Positions 35,084-45,173 of a stretch of 64,000 bases of DNA are shown here, piece by piece. Source of the stretch: Dietzia timorensis (GTDB lineage: Bacteria > Actinomycetota > Actinomycetes > Mycobacteriales > Mycobacteriaceae); NCBI RefSeq assembly GCF_001659785.1, contig NZ_CP015961.1:930001-994000 (forward strand), in the 5' to 3' direction. Under the pieces are notes generated by a model. It did no database searches, had not been told where the DNA came from, and was given only the letters and a program-made list of their open reading frames with translations. Positions within the stretch are counted from its first letter, which is position 1, and every line of letters begins with the position of its first letter. The position numbers and the translations under genes were made by a program.

Positions 35084-35971
35084 CTAGCGCTTGATCGCGG
35101 CGCGGGCGACCGTCTGCCACATGGGGACTTCCTTCGCCTCCTTGGCGAGGGCGTCCTCCTCTTCCTTCTGGATCAACTTCCCGTCGACCAGCGTCGTGCC
35201 CGGGATCTCGGTTTCCGGATCGGAGAACGCCGCGTATTCGGCGTCCCCGGCGAGCTCGGAGAGCAGGAAACCGGTGGCCAGGCGGCGCACGAGTACCTGC
35301 GTCTTGTGGTCGCCCGAAGCGAGGCCCACCCCCCGAAGCAGCGGATTGCCCTCGACGAGTCCACCCTCCTCGGCCTTGACGCGGCGGTGGACGCATTCGC
35401 CGTTCCATGTCTGCCCGAGCCACATCGCCTCCGCCGCGTCTTCGCTGCCGTCGGCACTGATGATCAGCCCCGGAGCCGAGACCAGAGAGGAGCGGCCGAC
35501 GGCGCCGGCGGCGACAGGCTTGGGGAATGCGGCCACGACGGCCGAGATGTCCGTGCGGTAGGACGCGAGGACAGTCGCGGCGCCTGCGCCGAGCCCGTGC
35601 CCCATGACGCCGATGCGTCCGGTATCCGGGCGGAGATTGCCGGAGCCGAGGTCCGCGTTGAATACCGCCTCGATCGAATCCGAGAGCGCGTCGACGTAGG
35701 AGGCCTGCTTGGCGAAGAAGCCCGAACCCGAATCGGTCGCGACGACGATGAATCCCCAGGACGCGAAGTGCTTGAGGGTGTCCTGGTAGTGCTTGCTCGA
35801 CTTGGTCCAGTCGTGAGCGAAGGCGAGCAGGGGAGCCCGCCGCGCGTCCATCCGCGGTACGTAGACCTTGCCGGGGACGCCCGCGAAGCCGAGATCGCCG
35901 AAGTCGATATCGAACCGGCCACGACGGCCGAGCGGACCCATGAGTTTCTTCGCCTTCTTAGCCACGCCCAC
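35084..35971 (-). CDS. Alpha/beta-hydrolase (dienelactone/chlorophyllase-like) without the nucleophile serine
   Basis: About 295 residues of alpha/beta-hydrolase fold: PLLAFAHDWTKSSKHYQDTLKHFASWGFIVVATDSGSG, then the elbow GRIGVMGHGLGAG. The elbow normally reads G-x-S-x-G, but here the nucleophile position is glycine (GHGLG), so classic hydrolysis is unlikely. GLIISADGSED may hold the acid residue. It lies convergent with glmM and divergent from glmS. The start is unclear: GTG at 35971, a GTG two codons later, or a TTG at 35995; no ribosome site was seen. It may be a pseudo-enzyme. Confidence 0.72.
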   Translation of the reverse strand: MGVAKKAKKLMGPLGRRGRFDIDFGDLGFAGVPGKVYVPRMDARRAPLLAFAHDWTKSSKHYQDTLKHFASWGFIVVATDSGSGFFAKQASYVDALSDSIEAVFNADLGSGNLRPDTGRIGVMGHGLGAGAATVLASYRTDISAVVAAFPKPVAAGAVGRSSLVSAPGLIISADGSEDAAEAMWLGQTWNGECVHRRVKAEEGGLVEGNPLLRGVGLASGDHKTQVLVRRLATGFLLSELAGDAEYAAFSDPETEIPGTTLVDGKLIQKEEEDALAKEAKEVPMWQTVARAAIKR

Positions 35972-36084
35972 AAGGTTAACGTCTATCGACGGCAAACGCC
36001 GGATGTGGCGGCCGAAATGAGCAGATGTTCGCTGCGATATTCGCCTTTACCCCGCGCTGTGTGCGCCCCGGTTTGGTGAACGTC

Positions 36085-36090
36085 TATAGA
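36085..36090 (+). promoter_or_regulatory. -10 element of the glmS promoter, near-leaderless
   Basis: TATAGA ends ten bases before the glmS ATG, and no ribosome site lies between them. The transcript should start within a few bases of the ATG, so a leaderless or near-leaderless mRNA is expected. Confidence 0.55.
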
Positions 36091-36100
36091 CTTTCTTTCT

Positions 36101-37957
36101 ATGTGCGGAATTGTTGGATATGTCGGCGGCCGGCCCGCTAAGGATGTGCTGATAGGCGGACTCCGCCGCTTGGAATACCGCGGATACGATTCCGCCGGTA
36201 TCGCGGTGGTGGACGATCAGAATCGACTCCATGTCGAGAAGAAGGAAGGCAAGCTCGCCAACCTCGAGGGCGCACTCGCCGAGTCCGGCGATGATTTCGC
36301 CGGCGGCACCGGGATCGGTCACACCCGCTGGGCGACGCACGGCCGCCCGAGTGACCGCAACTCGCACCCGCACGTCGCGGGCCGGATCGCGGTCGTGCAC
36401 AACGGGATCATCGAGAACTTCGCCTCTCTGCGCGCCGAGCTCGAATCGGACGGGCGCGACTTCAACTCCGACACCGACACCGAGGTCGTCGCCCAACTCA
36501 TCGACCGCGAGGTCACCGGTGGTGCGACCGCCGGCGACTTCGTCGCGTCCTGCCGCGCTGTCCTCGCCCGCCTCGAGGGCGCGTTCACCCTCGTCATCGC
36601 CGACGCGCAGGCGCCCGGAACCATCGTTGCGGGCCGTCGAAACACCCCGCTCGTGCTCGGTCGCGGCGAGGGCGAGATGTTCATCGGTTCCGATGTCGCC
36701 GCGTTCATCGACTACACGAAGGAGGCCGTCGAGGTCGGGCAGGACACCTTCGCTGTGATCACCGCAGGCGGGTACGAGGTGTTCCCGTTCCTCGAGGGCG
36801 GCGCCGCGGAGTCCCGCGAGTTCACCATCGACTGGGATCTCGATGCCGCCGAGAAGGGCGGTTACGAGTACTTCATGCTCAAGGAGATCGCCGAGCAGCC
36901 GTCCGCCGTCGCCGACACGCTCCTCGGCAAGCTCGTCGACGGGCGTATCGTGCTCGACGAGCAGCGCCTGTCGGACCAGGAACTGCGCGATATCGACAAG
37001 GTCTTCATCGTCGCCTGCGGCTCCGCCTACCACTCCGGTCTCGTCGCCAAGTATGCGATCGAGCATTGGACCCGAATTCCCTGCGAGGTCGAGATCGCCT
37101 CGGAGTTCCGCTACCGCGACCCGGTCCTCGACCGATCCACGCTTGTCGTCGCGATCTCCCAGTCGGGCGAGACCGCCGACACGCTCGAGGCCGTGCGGCA
37201 CGCGAAGTCCCAGAAGGCTCGCGTCCTCGCGGTGTGCAATACCAATGGCGCGCAGATTCCGCGTGAGGCCGATGCGGTGCTCTACACGCACGCCGGCCCC
37301 GAGATCGGTGTCGCCTCGACGAAGGCCTACCTCGCCCAGATCGCCGCGAACTACCTCGTGGGCCTTGCCCTCGCGCAGGCGCGCGGCACCAAGTTCCCGG
37401 ACGAGGTCTCGGCCGAGTTCCACGCGCTCGAGCAGATGCCCGAACTCATCGGACAGGTCGTCGAACGTCTCGACCAGGTCCGCCAGATCGCCCGCGAACT
37501 CGCCGACTCCAAGTCCGTGCTGTTCCTCGGTCGCCACGTCGGTTACCCGACCGCGCTCGAGGGCGCACTCAAGCTCAAGGAGCTCGCCTACATGCACGCC
37601 GAGGGCTTCCCGGCAGGCGAGCTCAAGCACGGCCCGATCGCGCTCATCGAGGAGGGGCTGCCGGTGTTCGTGGTGATGCCCCCGCTGCACGGGCGTTCGC
37701 TGCTGCACTCGAAGCTCATCTCCAACATCCAGGAGATCAAGGCCCGCGGCGCGCGCACCATCATCATCTCTGCGGAGGGGGATGAGGTCGTCAAGCCGTT
37801 CGCCGACTACCTCATCGAGATCCCGGAGACGACGACGCTGCTGCAGCCGTTGCTGTCGACGATCCCGTACCAGGCGTTCGCCGCCGAGGTCGCAGCCGCG
37901 CGCGGCTATGACGTCGACAAGCCGCGTAACCTCGCCAAGTCTGTCACCGTCGAGTAG
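36101..37957 (+). CDS. glmS: Glutamine:fructose-6-phosphate aminotransferase
   Basis: A 618-residue enzyme that makes glucosamine-6-phosphate. The N-terminal glutaminase has catalytic Cys2 (MCGIVGYVGG), HTRWATHGRPS and HNGIIENF. Two SIS sugar-isomerase domains follow (VACGSAYHSGLVAKYAIE, SQSGETADTLEAVRHAK, LGRHVGYPTALEGALKLKEL), with the C-terminal KPRNLAKSVTVE. Length and motifs are those of the full enzyme. It is probably transcribed without a leader (see the -10 at 36085). nnr begins 46 bases after its stop, perhaps separated by a hairpin. Confidence 0.96.
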   Translation: MCGIVGYVGGRPAKDVLIGGLRRLEYRGYDSAGIAVVDDQNRLHVEKKEGKLANLEGALAESGDDFAGGTGIGHTRWATHGRPSDRNSHPHVAGRIAVVHNGIIENFASLRAELESDGRDFNSDTDTEVVAQLIDREVTGGATAGDFVASCRAVLARLEGAFTLVIADAQAPGTIVAGRRNTPLVLGRGEGEMFIGSDVAAFIDYTKEAVEVGQDTFAVITAGGYEVFPFLEGGAAESREFTIDWDLDAAEKGGYEYFMLKEIAEQPSAVADTLLGKLVDGRIVLDEQRLSDQELRDIDKVFIVACGSAYHSGLVAKYAIEHWTRIPCEVEIASEFRYRDPVLDRSTLVVAISQSGETADTLEAVRHAKSQKARVLAVCNTNGAQIPREADAVLYTHAGPEIGVASTKAYLAQIAANYLVGLALAQARGTKFPDEVSAEFHALEQMPELIGQVVERLDQVRQIARELADSKSVLFLGRHVGYPTALEGALKLKELAYMHAEGFPAGELKHGPIALIEEGLPVFVVMPPLHGRSLLHSKLISNIQEIKARGARTIIISAEGDEVVKPFADYLIEIPETTTLLQPLLSTIPYQAFAAEVAAARGYDVDKPRNLAKSVTVE

Positions 37958-37965
37958 AACGCACG

Positions 37966-37981
37966 CCCCGCACGGGCGGGG
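37966..37981 (+). terminator. Small hairpin between glmS and nnr
   Basis: CCCCGC pairs with GCGGGG around a 4-base loop. There is no T-run, so it may attenuate rather than end transcription. Confidence 0.35.
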
Positions 37982-38003
37982 AGACGCTAGGAGCGCGAGG
38001 AAC

Positions 38004-39587
38004 ATGACCCACCGAGACGACTTCCGCGCGTACTTCGCCGCAGATATCCGCCGTGCCGAGGCGCCCGTCGTCGAGGCGGCGCCCACCGACGCGGTGATGC
38101 GGAGGGCGGCGTGGGCCGTCGCGGATGTCGCACGCACCGTCGTGCGTGCGCAGGAGGTTATCGGTGACGGCGGAGGCCACGTCTACGGGGCGAGCGCGGC
38201 CGCGCTGATCGGCGCCGGCGATAACGGCGGCGACGGGCTCTACGCCCTCGCCGACCTCGCCCGCAGCGGGATGGCCGTCCACGCGGTCCTTCTCTCCCCG
38301 GACCGCGCCCATCCCCGCGCGCTCGACGCGTGTCGCCGTGCCGGGGGCCGGGTGCACGAACCGGCAGATCCCGATGCGCTTGAGCAGCTCCTGCGCAGGC
38401 TCCGGCCCGCCGTCGCGCTCGACGCGATCGTGGGTCTCGGCGCCAGCGGGCCGCCACGGGAAATGGCCGGACACGCGGCGGGGGTCCTCGAGGAGCTTGG
38501 CACGCCTGTCGTCGCGGTCGACATCCCGTCGGGAATCGATCCCGACACCGGCGTCCGGCACCCCGGCGCCATCCGGCCGACCGCGACGGTAACCTTCGGC
38601 CTGTTCCGGCGCGCCCATCTGCTCGCCTCCACCGACTGCGGCGCACTGGAGCTCGCCGAGATTGGTATCGGTGCCCCAGCCGCCGACGACGGGCGCCCGG
38701 CCGAGATGCTCACGAGCATCGGCACCGCCACCGCCGGCGAGCTGTGGCCCGTCCCCGACGTCTCGGACAACAAGTACTCGGGCGGAGTGGTCGCCATTCG
38801 CGCGGGCTCGCAGCGCTATCCCGGCGCGGCCGTGCTCGCCTCCCACGCGGCGGTGATGTCCACGAGCTCCATGGTCCGCTACGTCGGCCCGTGCCGCGAT
38901 CAGGTACTCGCCGACCGTCCCGAAATCGTCGCCTCCTCCGTCGTCACAAATGCGGGGCGCGCCCAGGCATGGGTGTCCGGGCCCGGCATGGGGACGGGAC
39001 CGGAGACCGCGCAGGAGCTCGCGTGGATCCTGTCCCAGGATGTGCCGGTGGTGCTCGACGCCGACGCGCTGCGCGTGCTCGCCGAGCATCCGTCTATTCT
39101 GCGGCGACGCGACGCGCCACTCGTACTCACGCCGCACGCCGGCGAATTCGACGCCCTCGCGCAGACCTTCGCGCCCGCGCAGGCGGGCCTGCTGGCCGGG
39201 GACCGGGCGGGCGCGGTGCGGGGGCTCGTCGCCGAACTCGACTCCCGCGGGGTGAACGCGACGGTGCTGCTCAAGGGCAGGATCACACTTATCGACGACG
39301 GACGATCCGCGTTCGCCCAGGATGCCGGCACCTCGTGGTCCGCGACCCCGGGTTCCGGCGATGTCCTCGCCGGCATGATCGGCGCGATCCTCGCAGCCAG
39401 GGAAGGCCCGGGCGCGCTCGCGGACGTCGAGGTCCCGCGAGCTGTGGCCGTCGCGCAGGTCGTCCACTCGGTCGCGGCGCGGCTCGCCGCGGAGGAATTC
39501 GGGCGCCCCGGATCGCCGATCGGTGCGTCCGATCTGCTCGGCGCGATCGGAGAAGCTGTGGCAAAGGTGCGCGCGGTGGCAGGATAA
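38004..39587 (+). CDS. nnr: Bifunctional NAD(P)H-hydrate epimerase/dehydratase
   Basis: A 527-residue repair enzyme for hydrated NAD(P)H. The N-terminal half is the YjeF_N epimerase (AALIGAGDNGGDGLYALADLARSG, VAVDIPSGIDPDTG). The C-terminal half is the ADP-dependent dehydratase (DNKYSGGVVAIRAGSQRYPGAAVLAS, LTPHAGEFDALA, TPGSGDVLAGMIGA). The ATG is preceded by AGGAG. The gene opens the long operon nnr-alr-hydrolase-tsaE-tsaB-rimI-tsaD; the alr ATG comes seven bases after its stop. Confidence 0.92.
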   Translation: MTHRDDFRAYFAADIRRAEAPVVEAAPTDAVMRRAAWAVADVARTVVRAQEVIGDGGGHVYGASAAALIGAGDNGGDGLYALADLARSGMAVHAVLLSPDRAHPRALDACRRAGGRVHEPADPDALEQLLRRLRPAVALDAIVGLGASGPPREMAGHAAGVLEELGTPVVAVDIPSGIDPDTGVRHPGAIRPTATVTFGLFRRAHLLASTDCGALELAEIGIGAPAADDGRPAEMLTSIGTATAGELWPVPDVSDNKYSGGVVAIRAGSQRYPGAAVLASHAAVMSTSSMVRYVGPCRDQVLADRPEIVASSVVTNAGRAQAWVSGPGMGTGPETAQELAWILSQDVPVVLDADALRVLAEHPSILRRRDAPLVLTPHAGEFDALAQTFAPAQAGLLAGDRAGAVRGLVAELDSRGVNATVLLKGRITLIDDGRSAFAQDAGTSWSATPGSGDVLAGMIGAILAAREGPGALADVEVPRAVAVAQVVHSVAARLAAEEFGRPGSPIGASDLLGAIGEAVAKVRAVAG

Positions 39588-39593
39588 GGGGCT

Positions 39594-40793
39594 ATGACAA
39601 CAATCGTGCCCGCTGCAGGTTCCACCGCCCCGATCCCGGCGGGGCCCGCGCGCGTGGACATCGACCTGCCCGCGATTGCGCATAACACCGAGATCCTCGC
39701 GGCCAAGGCGCCCGATGCCGAGGTCATGGCAGTGGTCAAGGCCGACGGCTACGGCCACGGCGCCCCCGCAGTCGCGCGCACGGCGCTGGAGGCCGGCGCG
39801 ACCTCGCTCGGCGTCACCACCCTTGCCGAAGCGGTCGCGTTGCGGCAGGTCGGCATCTCCGCTCCGATCCTCGCGTGGCTGTACTCGGCAGGTGATGATG
39901 TCTCGGGCGTCATCGGCGCCGGGATCGACATCGCCGTTCCCAGCCCGGAGCACCTCGACGCCGTTGTGGCAGGCGCACGCAAGTCCGGCATGCGGGCAAG
40001 AGTGACCCCAAAACTCGACACCGGCCTCGGTCGCTCGGGAATCATGCCGCTGCATTGGGAGCGGACCTTCGACCGACTCGTCGCCGCTGAGCGCGAAGGA
40101 ATTATCGAGGTCACCGGGCTGATGGCGCATTTCGCCAACGCCGACGCTCCCGGCGATCCGGTGATCGACTCGCAGGTCACCGCGCTGCACGAGGCTGTCG
40201 AGCAGGCGCGATCGATGGGCCTGGAATGCCCCCGCAACCATCATTCGAACTCCGCGGGAACGCTCACTCGCGGCTCGGACGGATTCGAGATCGTCCGCCC
40301 GGGAATCGCGCTGTACGGGCTGAGCCCCATCGAGGGCGAGGACTTCGGACTACGCCCCGCGATGACGTTTTCCGCCGAGGTTCTCATGGTCAAGGACGTG
40401 AACGAAGGGCAGGGGATCAGCTACGGGCACTCCTGGATCGCGCCCCGGGACACCGTCGTCGCGCTCGTCGCGGCCGGCTACGCCGACGGGGTCTGGAGAC
40501 TTTTATCCAACAATTTCGATGTACAGCTACGCGGAGGGCGTTACGCTCAGGTCGGGCGAGTGTGCATGGACCAATTCGTTGTCGAGCTCGGCCCGCGAAC
40601 GGCGTCTGGAGCGGTGCCCGGCGGGATCAGGGCAGGCGACAGGGCCGTGATGTTCGGGGATCCCGCCCGGGGAGCCCCGCACGCCGGTGACTGGGCGGAC
40701 AAGCTCGGCACCATCCACTACGAGGTTGTGTGCGCGGCCCGCGGGCGAGCAGCCCGCTACGTACACACGACCTCGCTCCAGGGGGAGGAGTAG
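39594..40793 (+). CDS. alr: Alanine racemase
   Basis: A 399-residue PLP enzyme that converts L- to D-alanine for peptidoglycan. The PLP lysine is in VVKADGYGHG (about residue 50), the second catalytic residue is the Tyr in GISYGHSW, and the C-terminal domain has VGRVCMDQFVVELG. It follows nnr after six bases. The hydrolase gene downstream starts six bases after its stop. The gene order alr-(hydrolase)-tsaE-tsaB is typical of Mycobacteriales. Confidence 0.95.
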   Translation: MTTIVPAAGSTAPIPAGPARVDIDLPAIAHNTEILAAKAPDAEVMAVVKADGYGHGAPAVARTALEAGATSLGVTTLAEAVALRQVGISAPILAWLYSAGDDVSGVIGAGIDIAVPSPEHLDAVVAGARKSGMRARVTPKLDTGLGRSGIMPLHWERTFDRLVAAEREGIIEVTGLMAHFANADAPGDPVIDSQVTALHEAVEQARSMGLECPRNHHSNSAGTLTRGSDGFEIVRPGIALYGLSPIEGEDFGLRPAMTFSAEVLMVKDVNEGQGISYGHSWIAPRDTVVALVAAGYADGVWRLLSNNFDVQLRGGRYAQVGRVCMDQFVVELGPRTASGAVPGGIRAGDRAVMFGDPARGAPHAGDWADKLGTIHYEVVCAARGRAARYVHTTSLQGEE

Positions 40794-40798
40794 CGCAC

Positions 40799-42187
40799 AT
40801 GGTGCGAATGGACGCTCCGCGGCAGGCGCGGGCAGCAATGGACGATACGGGAACCGAGAACGTGGGTTGTCGTCGCTTCTTCTCGCGAGGTTTGAAGGCG
40901 GCACGCGAAGAGGACCGAGGGAGTAGGCCAGTGGACCCGGACAGCGACACGCTTTGGGGCACCGTTCGGGGGAAGATGCCCAGCCTTCCGCGTATGCCCG
41001 TACCGCGGGCGCTGCGCCCGCACCTGCCGCGCACGGAGGTCGATCGAGCCGAGGCGGACAGCGATTTCCACCCCCCGATGTCCTCGGGAGTCGTTGCAGG
41101 GGTCAGCGCGTTGCTGGTGTCCGCGGCGAGCCAGCTGCCGGATTTGCTTCCGCTGCGCTCCTACGATGCCCACGAGGGCGAACCCGTGTGGGACATCGGC
41201 TCCGATCGCGGCGAGATCGTCGCCGCGTCCGACGGTAACCCGCTCGCGGTCCGCGAGGTCGGTCCGGTCGACGCCGAGCTCACCGTCGTTTTCGTCCACG
41301 GATTCACCCTGTCGATGGATTCGTTCCACTTTCAGTCCACCGGTCTGAAGGAAAAGTACGGCTCCGACATTCGCATGGTGTTCTACGACCAGCGCGGACA
41401 CGGGCTCTCCGGGCGCGCCGATAGCCGTACCTACACGATTACCCAGCTTGCCGAGGATCTCCACAATGTGATCGGTTCCGTGGCGCGGACCGGCCCGATC
41501 GTGCTGGTCGGACATTCCATGGGCGGGATGACCGTACTCAAGTTCGCCGAGATGTATCCCGATCTGGTCCGGGACAGGCTCGTCGGCGTCAGCCTGCTCG
41601 CCACTGCGGCGGACAAGCTCCCCGAGGCAGGTCTACCGGCGATCCTCGACAATCCGCTCATCACCTCGGTGGCGTGGTCGGCCGAGAAAACTCCCGGCGT
41701 TTACCACAGCGGCCGTCGCGCGCTGGGCATGGTCATCGAACCGCTCATCAAGGCCGGAGCCTTCGGTAATCCGACGATGGTCGGCAAGACCGTCGTCGAA
41801 TTCACCAACGACCTCATCGGTTCGGCCGATGTCGAGGTCATGGCGGGATTCGTCGAGGCGCTGGTGACTCTCGACGCGAAGGGCGCATATCCGATTCTCG
41901 AGGACGTCTCCGTATCGATCCTGTGCGGCGACGCGGACCTGATGACCCCGGTGAATCGCTCGATCGAGATGTCTCGCGATATGCCCGGCGCCCGCTTCGT
42001 CGTCGTACCCGGTTGCGGTCACATGGTGCAGCTCGAGGCCATCGAGATCACCAACGACGAGATCGCCTACGTCATCGACGGCGCCTTCGACTCCATCGGG
42101 ATCGAGCGCGAGCGTGTCAGTTCGGTGTGGACACGCACCGAGAACGGCACCGATACCATTCACGACGTGCGCCGCACCGAACGTTGA
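40799..42187 (+). CDS. Alpha/beta-hydrolase in the alr-tsa operon
   Basis: A 462-residue hydrolase. The first 130 residues are a charged, low-complexity region with a possible hydrophobic segment (VAGVSALLVSAASQLPDLLPL). The catalytic domain has VVFVHGFTLSMDSFHFQ, the oxyanion YDQRGHGLSGR, Ser in VLVGHSMGGMTVLKF, Asp in LCGDADLMTP and His in PGCGHMVQLE. The triad is intact. The substrate is unknown; a lipid or cell-wall ester is plausible from its neighbours. GGAGGAG lies about 8 bases before the ATG. The stop overlaps the tsaE TTG by four bases. Confidence 0.88.
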   Translation: MVRMDAPRQARAAMDDTGTENVGCRRFFSRGLKAAREEDRGSRPVDPDSDTLWGTVRGKMPSLPRMPVPRALRPHLPRTEVDRAEADSDFHPPMSSGVVAGVSALLVSAASQLPDLLPLRSYDAHEGEPVWDIGSDRGEIVAASDGNPLAVREVGPVDAELTVVFVHGFTLSMDSFHFQSTGLKEKYGSDIRMVFYDQRGHGLSGRADSRTYTITQLAEDLHNVIGSVARTGPIVLVGHSMGGMTVLKFAEMYPDLVRDRLVGVSLLATAADKLPEAGLPAILDNPLITSVAWSAEKTPGVYHSGRRALGMVIEPLIKAGAFGNPTMVGKTVVEFTNDLIGSADVEVMAGFVEALVTLDAKGAYPILEDVSVSILCGDADLMTPVNRSIEMSRDMPGARFVVVPGCGHMVQLEAIEITNDEIAYVIDGAFDSIGIERERVSSVWTRTENGTDTIHDVRRTER

Positions 42188-42732
42188 GCGGGCAGGGCTT
42201 CCCGGAACACGGCAGCCGCGAGCTGGCGGACCTCGACCAGACCCACGCGTTCGGCAGGGAACTCGGCGCGGCCCTGGGAGCCGGGGACGTGGTCATCCTC
42301 ACCGGCCCGCTCGGCGCGGGAAAGACCTCGCTCACCCAGGGACTCGCCGAGGCGCTCGCGGTGTCGGGGCGCGTGACCTCCCCGACGTTCCAGCTCGCCC
42401 GACGTCATAAACCGACCGAACCGGGCGGGCCGGGGCTCGTCCACGTCGACGCGTACCGGTTGCGCGCGGACTCCGATCTCGAGGCGAGCGCAGCCGGCAC
42501 CGGCGCGGCGCCGTCGAACCCGCACGCGCTGGCCGACGAACTCGAATCGCTCGACCTGGACGAGTTCCTGGGCACCGACGTCGTCGTCATCGAGTGGGGA
42601 GAGGGGCTCGGAGAAGTCCTCGCCGAGCGGCCGTGGCTCGTGCGCCTCGAACGCAACGATGCCGCCGACACCCGCACCGCTCGGTGGGCCCGCGGCCCCG
42701 AGGGTTTCCCGCCCGGCCCCGCCGCCGAGTAG
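42184..42732 (+). CDS. tsaE: tRNA t6A ATPase TsaE
   Basis: A 182-residue P-loop ATPase of the t6A complex: Walker A in LTGPLGAGKTSLTQGLAEAL, then SPTFQLARRH, VHVDAYRL and VVIEWGEGL. It works with TsaB and TsaD to place threonylcarbamoyl on A37 of tRNAs reading ANN codons. The TTG start overlaps the hydrolase stop (TTGA). The stretch ASAAGTGAAPSNPHALADE between YRL and LDLDEFL is an insert longer than in E. coli. Confidence 0.9.
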   Translation: MSGQGFPEHGSRELADLDQTHAFGRELGAALGAGDVVILTGPLGAGKTSLTQGLAEALAVSGRVTSPTFQLARRHKPTEPGGPGLVHVDAYRLRADSDLEASAAGTGAAPSNPHALADELESLDLDEFLGTDVVVIEWGEGLGEVLAERPWLVRLERNDAADTRTARWARGPEGFPPGPAAE

Positions 42733-42743
42733 CCTGTGTACCC

Positions 42744-43523
42744 GTGATCGTCGTCGCCCTGGATACCGCCACCTCCGCCGTCACGAGCGGTGTCGTTCGC
42801 CTCGACCCGTCGGGGGCGGATGGGGGCAGGCCTGTCGAGCTCGCCGCGACTTACACCCTCGATCCGCGTGCGCATGCCGAGCTGCTCATCCCGCAACTTC
42901 TCGGATGCCTACATGCGGCGGGGCTGGACGGCGGGGATGTCGACGCGGTCGTCGTCGGCTGCGGCCCCGGCCCGTTCACCGGTCTGCGCGTGGGCATGGC
43001 GACCGCCGCCGGGTACGCCGATGCGCTCGGGGTGCCGTGCCATCCCGTCGTCACCCTCGATGCCATCGCCACCACCGCCCGCTGGGCGCTCGCCGATGCC
43101 GGCGACATGGTAGCCGCCGCGGCCCCGCTTCTCGTGGTCACCGACGCGCGCCGCCGGGAGGCCTACTACGCCGCCTATGACGCCGGAGGTGCCCGCACCC
43201 AGGCCCCCGCCGTGCTCGCGGCGCGCGACATCTCCTCGCCGGTCGCCGCCGACGGGGCCGCGGCGATCGCGTGCGGGGATCCGGGACGGCTCGCCGAGCT
43301 GGCGCCGGGGCCCGCGATCCGCTCCGACCTCCAGGCGTTCCCCGCCGTTTCGGCGCTCGTCGACCGCGCCGCCGAGCCTCTGCTGGCCGGCGCCACGCCG
43401 GCCCCGCTCGAACCTCTCTACCTGCGGCGCCCCGATGCGGTGGAGCCGAAGCCGCGACCGATCTCGCCCGCGCTCACCGGCCGCGACAATGCCGCAGCCG
43501 AAGATTCTGGCGGGCAGCGATGA
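42744..43523 (+). CDS. tsaB: tRNA t6A complex protein TsaB
   Basis: A 259-residue ASKHA-fold protein ([61 protein letters not shown]) that dimerises with TsaD to form the t6A synthase. The GTG start is 12 bases after the tsaE stop; the stop overlaps the rimI ATG by four bases. Confidence 0.9.
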   Translation: MIVVALDTATSAVTSGVVRLDPSGADGGRPVELAATYTLDPRAHAELLIPQLLGCLHAAGLDGGDVDAVVVGCGPGPFTGLRVGMATAAGYADALGVPCHPVVTLDAIATTARWALADAGDMVAAAAPLLVVTDARRREAYYAAYDAGGARTQAPAVLAARDISSPVAADGAAAIACGDPGRLAELAPGPAIRSDLQAFPAVSALVDRAAEPLLAGATPAPLEPLYLRRPDAVEPKPRPISPALTGRDNAAAEDSGGQR

Positions 43524-44035
43524 GCACGCTGGCTATCGACGCGTTCGCGCCGGGCGATTCGGCCGCCGCCGCCGCGCTCGAGCGGGTGCTGTTCCCGCGC
43601 CAGGACCCGTGGAGCGAATCCCAGTTCCGCGACACCCTCGGCCAGGAACACGTGCGCATGTGGGCCGCGCGCGGCGGCGACCGGCTCGCCGGCTATGCCG
43701 TGCTCGGCGCCTTCGGCCCGGACGGCGACCGCGAGTTCGAAGTGTTCAACATTGCCGTCGACCCCGATTTCCAGGGACGGGGCCTCGGCCGCGCGTTGCT
43801 TGCCGAGATGCTCGCCGTCGCCGATGCCGAGTCCGCGCCCGTTCTGCTCGAGGTCGCCACCGGCAACATCGCGGCGCGCACGCTCTACGAGTCGCACGGC
43901 TTCTCGGTCGTCGGCCTGCGCCGCAATTACTATCGACCCAGCGGAGAGGACGCCTATGCGATGGTGCGCTCCGCCGTCATAGGTGGGTCCGGGCCGCAGC
44001 CCGGCGAGCCCGCCGCATTCCCCGAGGAGGCGTGA
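43520..44035 (+). CDS. rimI: Ribosomal-protein-alanine N-acetyltransferase-like RimI
   Basis: A 171-residue GNAT acetyltransferase. The acetyl-CoA motif is [24 protein letters not shown], followed by [30 protein letters not shown] and an expected C-terminal YAMV. It may acetylate S18 or other N-termini. It is linked to tsaB by ATGA and to tsaD by a one-base overlap; this tsaB-rimI-tsaD order is widespread. Confidence 0.9.
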   Translation: MSTLAIDAFAPGDSAAAAALERVLFPRQDPWSESQFRDTLGQEHVRMWAARGGDRLAGYAVLGAFGPDGDREFEVFNIAVDPDFQGRGLGRALLAEMLAVADAESAPVLLEVATGNIAARTLYESHGFSVVGLRRNYYRPSGEDAYAMVRSAVIGGSGPQPGEPAAFPEEA

Positions 44036-45141
44036 TGTCCACCGCTGCCACCGCCGGCGCCGCCGCGCCGCAGGTCGTCCCCGCCGCGCCGCTGGACCTA
44101 TCGGCGCCGCGCGTGGTGCTCGGGATCGAGTCCTCGTGCGACGAGACAGGCGTCGCGCTGTCGCGAGTGCACCCGGGCGGCGAGATCGAACTGCTCTCCG
44201 ATGTTGTCGCGTCGTCGATGGAGGAGCACGCGCGCTTCGGCGGGGTTGTGCCCGAGATCGCCTCGCGCGCGCACCTCGAGGCGCTCGTGCCCACTGTGCG
44301 GCGCGCGCTCGACGAGGCCGGCATCGAACGGCCCGACGCGGTCGCCGCGACCATCGGGCCAGGCCTGGCGGGGGCTTTGCTCGTAGGCGTAGCCGGCGCG
44401 AAGGGCTATGCCGCCGCGTGGGGCGTGCCGTTCTACGCGATCAACCATCTCGTCGGACATGTCGCGGTCGCGCAGTTCGACGGCGGGGCCCTGCCTCCCG
44501 CGGTGGCGCTTCTCGTCTCCGGCGGGCACACCCAGTTACTCCACGTGCCCTCGCTCGCCGATCCGCTGCGCGAGCTCGGCTCCACCGTCGACGACGCCGC
44601 CGGCGAGGCCTACGACAAGGTCGCGCGCCTCTTGGGGCTCGGATACCCCGGCGGACCCGTGGTCGATAAGGCCGCGCGCGGGGGAAATTCTGCGGCGATC
44701 GCATTCCCACGCGGCATGACCGGACCGCGCGATGCGCCCTTCGACTTCTCCTTCTCAGGGCTCAAGACATCCGTCGCCCGTTATCTCGAACGCGCCGAGG
44801 CCGCGGGGGAGACCGTCGCTCTCGCCGACGTGGCCGCGTCCTTCCAGGAGGCGGTGGCGGATGTTCTGACGTCGAAGGCCGTGCGCGCCTGCGCCGACAC
44901 CGGCGCGGAGCGCCTGCTCATCGGCGGCGGAGTGGCAGCCAATTCTCGGCTCCGGGAACTCGCGGCCGAGCGCTGCGAAGCCGCGGGGATCGAGCTGCGA
45001 ATTCCGCGTCCGCGCCTGTGCACCGATAACGGCGCGATGGTCGTGGCTGTGGCCGGATCCATGATTGCCGCGGGCAGGATGCCCTCGACCCTCGGCGCCG
45101 CGACCGACCCCGGGCTGCACGTGAGCCAGAGCCTGCTCTAG
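44035..45141 (+). CDS. tsaD: tRNA t6A synthase subunit TsaD
   Basis: A 368-residue metal-dependent ASKHA protein that transfers threonylcarbamoyl to A37. It has [22 protein letters not shown], metal-binding His-x3-His in [44 protein letters not shown] and [19 protein letters not shown] precedes the ATG. The stop ends the operon. The first 22 residues (Ala/Pro-rich) are a lineage extension. Confidence 0.95.
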   Translation: MSTAATAGAAAPQVVPAAPLDLSAPRVVLGIESSCDETGVALSRVHPGGEIELLSDVVASSMEEHARFGGVVPEIASRAHLEALVPTVRRALDEAGIERPDAVAATIGPGLAGALLVGVAGAKGYAAAWGVPFYAINHLVGHVAVAQFDGGALPPAVALLVSGGHTQLLHVPSLADPLRELGSTVDDAAGEAYDKVARLLGLGYPGGPVVDKAARGGNSAAIAFPRGMTGPRDAPFDFSFSGLKTSVARYLERAEAAGETVALADVAASFQEAVADVLTSKAVRACADTGAERLLIGGGVAANSRLRELAAERCEAAGIELRIPRPRLCTDNGAMVVAVAGSMIAAGRMPSTLGAATDPGLHVSQSLL

Positions 45142-45173
45142 CCGGGCTGCCCGGGTGGAGTCCGCCGCAGGGG

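Noticed and set aside
36061-36100. glmS ribozyme or riboswitch
   Set aside because: The probable -10 lies ten bases before the ATG, so there is no room for a structured leader.
36047-40244. Very long minus-strand frames over glmS, nnr and alr
   Set aside because: Antisense artefacts of GC-rich codon bias.
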